Shown in pieces: positions 60,480 through 64,000 of a stretch of DNA of 64,000 nucleotides. The translations under genes and the position numbers were made by a program. The notes beneath the pieces were generated by a model. The model had not been told where the DNA came from. It was given only the letters and a program-made list of their open reading frames with translations, and ran no database searches. The DNA is taken from assembly GCF_018224885.1 (NCBI RefSeq), contig NZ_JAGTXB010000020.1, positions 1-64,000 on the forward strand, given 5' to 3'. Origin of the DNA: Chitinophaga hostae. GTDB taxonomy: Bacteria; Bacteroidota; Bacteroidia; Chitinophagales; Chitinophagaceae. The stretch's first letter is position 1, and each line of letters opens with the position of its first letter.

Positions 60480-63151
60480 AACACTTTGGTACCGGCGCTG
60501 ACATGATATCGTAATCCATTGCCGGTGGATTGTGTGATTACTGGCTGATCATTTTCATATATTTTTTGTTTGGGTGAGATGTGAAAATAAATGTCGGCGC
60601 TCGCATTTGCAGGCACCGTCACGCGGTAGCTGACAACTTCGCCATTTCTTTTCCAGGATGAAAGTACGCGACCATACGGACTTTCATGCATGGCTTCAAA
60701 TTCGTCGAGCCCTGTTACGAAGTTGGGCGACAGCAATATATTTTTAAACCCGGGCGCCGCTTCATCTGGTCTAATACCGGCTATGCCTTTATACATCCAG
60801 GCGCCTATTTCTCCAAACATAATGTGGTTGCGCGACAGGTCGGATGCTGCGTTGATATCCCAGTTTTCGAACAGGGTGGTGGCGCCATTCATGATCCACC
60901 AACCCCAGGAAGGGAAGCTGCGTTGGGCCGCTATTTTATAGGCCACATCAGCATAACCATTTTCGCTTAAGGCATTCAGGATACTTTTGGTGCCGAGCAA
61001 ACCAACATCGAGATGGAAGTTGTCTGCGGCTACGCGTTCTGCGAGATTAGCTGCCACCTTGCTTTTCATGGCATCGGGCACGAGCCCCCAGTACAGGGCA
61101 ACGCTTTGCTCTGTTTGTATGCCTGTTCCGTAAATGCCGGTAGCGGTATTCAGGTATTTGGTATTAAAGGCATTTTTGATCTTATTGGCGAGTGCATAGT
61201 ACTTTGTATAATCGGCTGTTTTGCCAAACAGTTTTGCAGCTTTGGCAACAATGAGCGCATCTGCGTAGTAATAAGCCGAAGAGGTAAATTCCACCGGTGA
61301 TTTCGATTTTACAGGGACCCAGTCGCCCAGTCCCCAGGTGGTTAAACCGGAAGGGCTGATTGCTGTGATATGGTCCACATAGCGGCGCATGTTATTGTAG
61401 GAGGCGGAGAGCAAAGCAGTATCACCGTAGAAGAGATAGATATTCCAGGGAATAATAGCGATGGTGCTGGTCCAGTCCGGACCATTGCCCCATTCGTATC
61501 CCCAGCCGCCGGTAGGAATAATGGAGGGCAGTACGCCGTTGGGTTGTTGTTCATCGCGGTGATCGGCCAGCCATTTTTCATAAATGGTGATACCATCGAA
61601 ATTATACAGTCCTGTTTCTATGGCAATTTGCGCATCACCGGTCCATCCGTTTTTTTCCCGTTGTGGGCAGTCGGTTGGATAGCCGAAGAGGTTAGAGAGA
61701 TAAGCATTGTTGGTAGCCCACCATAATTTGTTGATCATGGTATCTGAGCCATGAATGCTGCCTGCCACGGGTACGTTGCTGTGCATAAAGTAGCCTGTCA
61801 GGCTTTCTTTCGACAGCGTTACCGGTTTGCTGCTGGTTACTTCCACATATTGAAAGCCTTTATAGTTGAAGCGGGGCATAAAGGATTCTTCGCCTTTGCC
61901 TTTCAGCGTAAAAATATCTGTCTGGAAAGGGTCGGTATCATCCGTTGGGCGATAATGCACCACGATGTTGCTGAGGTCTACAAATCCTTTTTTGTCCAGT
62001 TGTTCGCCATGCTTCAGTTTTATCACGGTGCCGGCGCCGCCGCTGACACGGATGTTGCTTACGCCGGCAATATTTCTGCCGAGGTCAAATACCCAGGTGC
62101 TGTCGTTGAGCCGGGTCATGTTGACGGCGGGAATTTCTTCCACATTTTCTATCGGGTACAGTTGCTGTGACACAATATTTTTGGAAGGGGCAGAGCGCAG
62201 TGTCACCGGTTGCCAGGCATGATCATCGAACCTGGTGGTGTTCCATCCTGGTTGTTCCAGGCGGGCATCATAATGTTCCGCGGTATAGATGCTGTTAAAA
62301 ACGATGGGACCGGTGGCGGTTTTCCAGTCTTTCCCCGTTGCTATTGTTTCGGTGCTGCCATCGGTATAGGTGATGTGCAGGTCCATGCAAAAGGCGGGTC
62401 TGCCGCGCCAGGGCGCCTGGTGGAAGTTCCATACGGCGGTAGACTGGTGGTTGTACCAGCCGTTGCCCAGGGTAACGCCAATGGCGTTGCCGCCTTGTTG
62501 CAGCAGTTGGGTCACATCATAGGTAACATAAAGTGTGCGGCGGTCGAACCGGGTGTACATGGGATCCAGTCGGTGATTACCGGCTTTTTCTCCGTTGATG
62601 TACAATTCGTACAAACCCGCAGCCGCAATGTACGCACGGGCTTCCTTAATCGATTTAGCAGCTATGAAATTTTTTCGGAAGTTACCGGCGGGTTTGGTAT
62701 GTACATTATCGCCATCACTGATCCAGGCGCCTTGCCAGTTGCTGCTGTTGCCCATACCGGTTTCGAACCAGGAAAGGGTGGCGGGCGATTTATGGCCGTC
62801 TTTATCCCATACTTCCACGCTCCAGTAATATCTTGTAAAGGGTTGCAGGGTTTTGCCGGTGTAGGGCACGAGCATATTGGCGGCATTTACTTTGCCGGAA
62901 GTCCATACCGGCGCGGACGCCAGCAGCAACGAATCAGTGGCCATCCGGATGATATAGGCTGTTTGTTTTGCTCCGTTGCGGGTATCGGCCAGTAACCACG
63001 ACAGGCGGGGATGTGCGGCATCTATGCCCAGCGGGTTGGCGAGATGCTCACATTTCAGGTTGGCAGCCGCGCAGGGAACGCCGCCATGGGCCATGGAAAC
63101 AGCAAAAAGGAAAATAAGGGAAAGCAACAGGTGCCGTAATGTTGAATGCAT
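60467..63151 (-). CDS. glycoside hydrolase family 78 alpha-L-rhamnosidase
   Basis: The 894-residue enzyme has a signal peptide (LFAVSMAHGG), an N-terminal fibronectin-like domain (KCEHLANPLGIDAAHPRLSW), the Bac_rhamnosid_N and concanavalin-like domains, the six-hairpin catalytic barrel, and a C-terminal beta domain. FGYPTDCPQREKNGWTGDAQ contains the GH78 acid Glu499, and MFGEIGAWMYKGIAG carries Glu781 as the likely base. It frees L-rhamnose from plant or bacterial glycans. Transcribed toward rpiA, with a 13-base overlap of the 3' ends. The gene lies alone on the minus strand; the promoter region, shared with TetR, is 123 bp. Confidence 0.92.
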   Translation of the reverse strand: MHSTLRHLLLSLIFLFAVSMAHGGVPCAAANLKCEHLANPLGIDAAHPRLSWLLADTRNGAKQTAYIIRMATDSLLLASAPVWTSGKVNAANMLVPYTGKTLQPFTRYYWSVEVWDKDGHKSPATLSWFETGMGNSSNWQGAWISDGDNVHTKPAGNFRKNFIAAKSIKEARAYIAAAGLYELYINGEKAGNHRLDPMYTRFDRRTLYVTYDVTQLLQQGGNAIGVTLGNGWYNHQSTAVWNFHQAPWRGRPAFCMDLHITYTDGSTETIATGKDWKTATGPIVFNSIYTAEHYDARLEQPGWNTTRFDDHAWQPVTLRSAPSKNIVSQQLYPIENVEEIPAVNMTRLNDSTWVFDLGRNIAGVSNIRVSGGAGTVIKLKHGEQLDKKGFVDLSNIVVHYRPTDDTDPFQTDIFTLKGKGEESFMPRFNYKGFQYVEVTSSKPVTLSKESLTGYFMHSNVPVAGSIHGSDTMINKLWWATNNAYLSNLFGYPTDCPQREKNGWTGDAQIAIETGLYNFDGITIYEKWLADHRDEQQPNGVLPSIIPTGGWGYEWGNGPDWTSTIAIIPWNIYLFYGDTALLSASYNNMRRYVDHITAISPSGLTTWGLGDWVPVKSKSPVEFTSSAYYYADALIVAKAAKLFGKTADYTKYYALANKIKNAFNTKYLNTATGIYGTGIQTEQSVALYWGLVPDAMKSKVAANLAERVAADNFHLDVGLLGTKSILNALSENGYADVAYKIAAQRSFPSWGWWIMNGATTLFENWDINAASDLSRNHIMFGEIGAWMYKGIAGIRPDEAAPGFKNILLSPNFVTGLDEFEAMHESPYGRVLSSWKRNGEVVSYRVTVPANASADIYFHISPKQKIYENDQPVITQSTGNGLRYHVSAGTKVFQIK

Positions 63152-63239
63152 GCGCAGCGAATGTTTAATTAATATTAATCCCTGACAAGATAATACAAGG
63201 CCCGCTTTTTTTCGCCGGTTTTATATGACCGGAAATAAG

Positions 63240-63270
63240 GATAGATCGATCTGTCTTTTTTGTACCTTTG
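63240..63270 (+). promoter_or_regulatory. TetR operator and near-leaderless promoter
   Basis: GATAGATCGATCTGTC (63240-63255) is a near-perfect palindrome centred on AGATCGATCT. Seven bases later TACCTTTG (63263-63270) matches the -7 element TAnnTTTG, and the TetR ATG at 63275 follows 4 bases on, so the transcript would have almost no leader. The same operator occurs at 63857. The arrangement implies autorepression. Confidence 0.68.
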
Positions 63271-63274
63271 TACC

Positions 63275-63817
63275 ATGAAGAAGAAGATCAGCGATCCGAA
63301 GCAGCGTTTACTGGATACGGCTACCGACCTGTTTTATAACCAGGGCTATCATGCTACCGGCATCAACCAGGTAATCCAGGAGGCCGGTGTGGCCAGGGCC
63401 AGTTTGTACCTGCACTATGAGTCGAAGGAAACCCTGCTGCTGGCCTTTTTGCAGCAGCGTCATACCGACTGGATGGCGGGGTTAAAGCGATTTACCGATA
63501 CCGCCGCAAAACCTAAAGAGAAGATCCAGGCGGCTTTTGATTTCCTGTCCGATAATAATGAAAAGGAACATTTCAGAGGCTGTGCTTTCCTGAATATACT
63601 GTCGGAAACAACAGACAGGGATGCCGAGGTACTCACCGTGATCCAGGATCATAAAAAGGATCTGCGCGCATTCCTGGGTGATATTCTCCATAAGGAAAAG
63701 CAGGCAGTAAAGGATCATGTGTACCTGCTGTTTGAATCCGCTATTGTGGAAAGCCAGCTTTACCGCAACCAGTGGCCGGTGCAGGAGGCAAAGAAAATGG
63801 CCGCCGGATTGTTGTAG
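63275..63817 (+). CDS. TetR-family transcriptional regulator
   Basis: The 180-residue protein has a TetR HTH at about 8-55 (RLLDTATDLFYNQGYHATGI, GVARASLYLHYESKETLL) and a helical ligand domain with FRGCAFLNILSETTDRD, typical of the TetR_C group near the AcrR/NemR-like regulators. I start at ATG 63275; a longer frame would run through the promoter. An operator sits upstream of the gene and an identical one lies after it, at a promoter leading out of the window, so a divergent or downstream target, perhaps a reductase or exporter, lies beyond the right edge. Confidence 0.9.
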   Translation: MKKKISDPKQRLLDTATDLFYNQGYHATGINQVIQEAGVARASLYLHYESKETLLLAFLQQRHTDWMAGLKRFTDTAAKPKEKIQAAFDFLSDNNEKEHFRGCAFLNILSETTDRDAEVLTVIQDHKKDLRAFLGDILHKEKQAVKDHVYLLFESAIVESQLYRNQWPVQEAKKMAAGLL

Positions 63818-63856
63818 GCCATATCCCGGATCCTGTCTCACAAAAAAATATAAAAA

Positions 63857-63902
63857 AGATAGATCGATCTGTCTGTTTTTTGAAATATTCGTTTTACATT
63901 TG
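63857..63902 (+). promoter_or_regulatory. second TetR operator with promoter toward the right edge
   Basis: AGATAGATCGATCTGTCT (63857-63874) repeats the operator seen upstream of the TetR gene, followed after 20 bp by TACATTTG (63895-63902), a match to TAnnTTTG. The operator therefore covers the -33 region. The promoter reads rightwards into sequence not shown. Confidence 0.65.
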
Positions 63903-63967
63903 TGAAAGAATGGGATAACACGGGCTTGGTATTGGTGTTAATGGGTGATTTACGCCATTCCCTGGAA

Positions 63968-63990
63968 AGATGCGTTTGCGTCTTTTTTTA
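63968..63990 (+). terminator. hairpin with T run near the right edge
   Basis: AGATGC (63968-63973) and GCGTCT (63978-63983) form a 6-bp stem with one G-T pair around GTTT, followed by a run of Ts. It lies about 65 bp past the second TetR-controlled promoter, so it may act as an attenuator or end a short leader transcript. A 16-codon frame, MGDLRHSLERCVCVFF, starts at 63941 and ends in the T run; it is too short to call a gene. Confidence 0.4.
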
Positions 63991-64000
63991 AACTATTAAA

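Noticed and set aside
61751..62995. Long plus-strand frames opposite the GH78 gene, one of 261 codons
   Set aside because: Antisense shadows of a gene with clear GH78 motifs; their translations lack domain features.
1..64000. tRNA, rRNA, prophage or complete insertion sequence
   Set aside because: No cloverleaf with CCA end, rRNA stretch, integrase or transposase frame was recognised on reading both strands.

Overview
The window looks like a chromosomal segment of a Bacteroidota bacterium, most likely of the Chitinophaga type. The evidence is SusC/SusD pairs with glycoside hydrolases, TonB-dependent receptors with carboxypeptidase-regulatory-like N termini, a hybrid-type two-component system, a Chitinophaga-style lanthipeptide leader, and several promoters with the Bacteroidota -7 element TAnnTTTG. 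The genus is inferred from gene content only. No tRNA, rRNA, CRISPR array, intact transposon or prophage was seen.

Layout. (1) 0-3.2 kb: two surface lipoproteins (IPT/NHL propeller and parallel beta-helix), probably the tail of a polysaccharide locus lying to the left, then an unlisted 46-codon gene for a likely class I lanthipeptide precursor. (2) 3.2-6.4 kb: two overlapping Old Yellow Enzyme genes divergent from a LysR regulator. (3) 6.6-11.7 kb: a membrane AraC regulator divergent from a TonB-dependent receptor and a secreted tyrosine-type phosphatase. (4) 11.9-26.2 kb: an MFS exporter, then an assimilatory nitrate/nitrite island on the minus strand (nirB, nirD, outer-membrane channel, nitrate transporter, a nitrate reductase fused to a flavoprotein, and a rubredoxin-tailed sulfite/nitrite-reductase-like protein), with uroporphyrinogen-III methyltransferase for siroheme on the plus strand and two convergent paralogous Crp/Fnr regulators carrying FNR-like cysteines. 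(5) 26.3-35.6 kb: housekeeping genes (ClC channel, metallo-hydrolase, methyltransferase, aconitase, Kef-type antiporter). (6) 35.8-51.1 kb: a polysaccharide utilisation locus with a split hybrid two-component system, GH43, GH2, GH127-like, SusC, SusD and a DUF3823 lipoprotein, probably for arabinose-containing plant glycans. (7) 51.1-54.5 kb: LysR with a cupin/tautomerase pair, a reductase gene relic, a small unknown gene and a YihY membrane protein. (8) 54.6-63.2 kb: a sugar locus with a GPH transporter, 2-epimerase, GH95, RpiA-like isomerase and GH78 rhamnosidase. (9) 63.2-64 kb: a TetR regulator with matching operators at its own promoter and at a promoter leading out of the window.

The most unusual non-coding signals are four long palindromic elements (about 175-250 bp), all between convergent genes, whose copy-specific changes are mirrored on both arms. 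One supplies the last codons of a Crp/Fnr gene and one carries a short insert resembling abutted IS3-type ends. A 45-bp tandem repeat built from heptamers lies between the two-component sensor and the polysaccharide operon.
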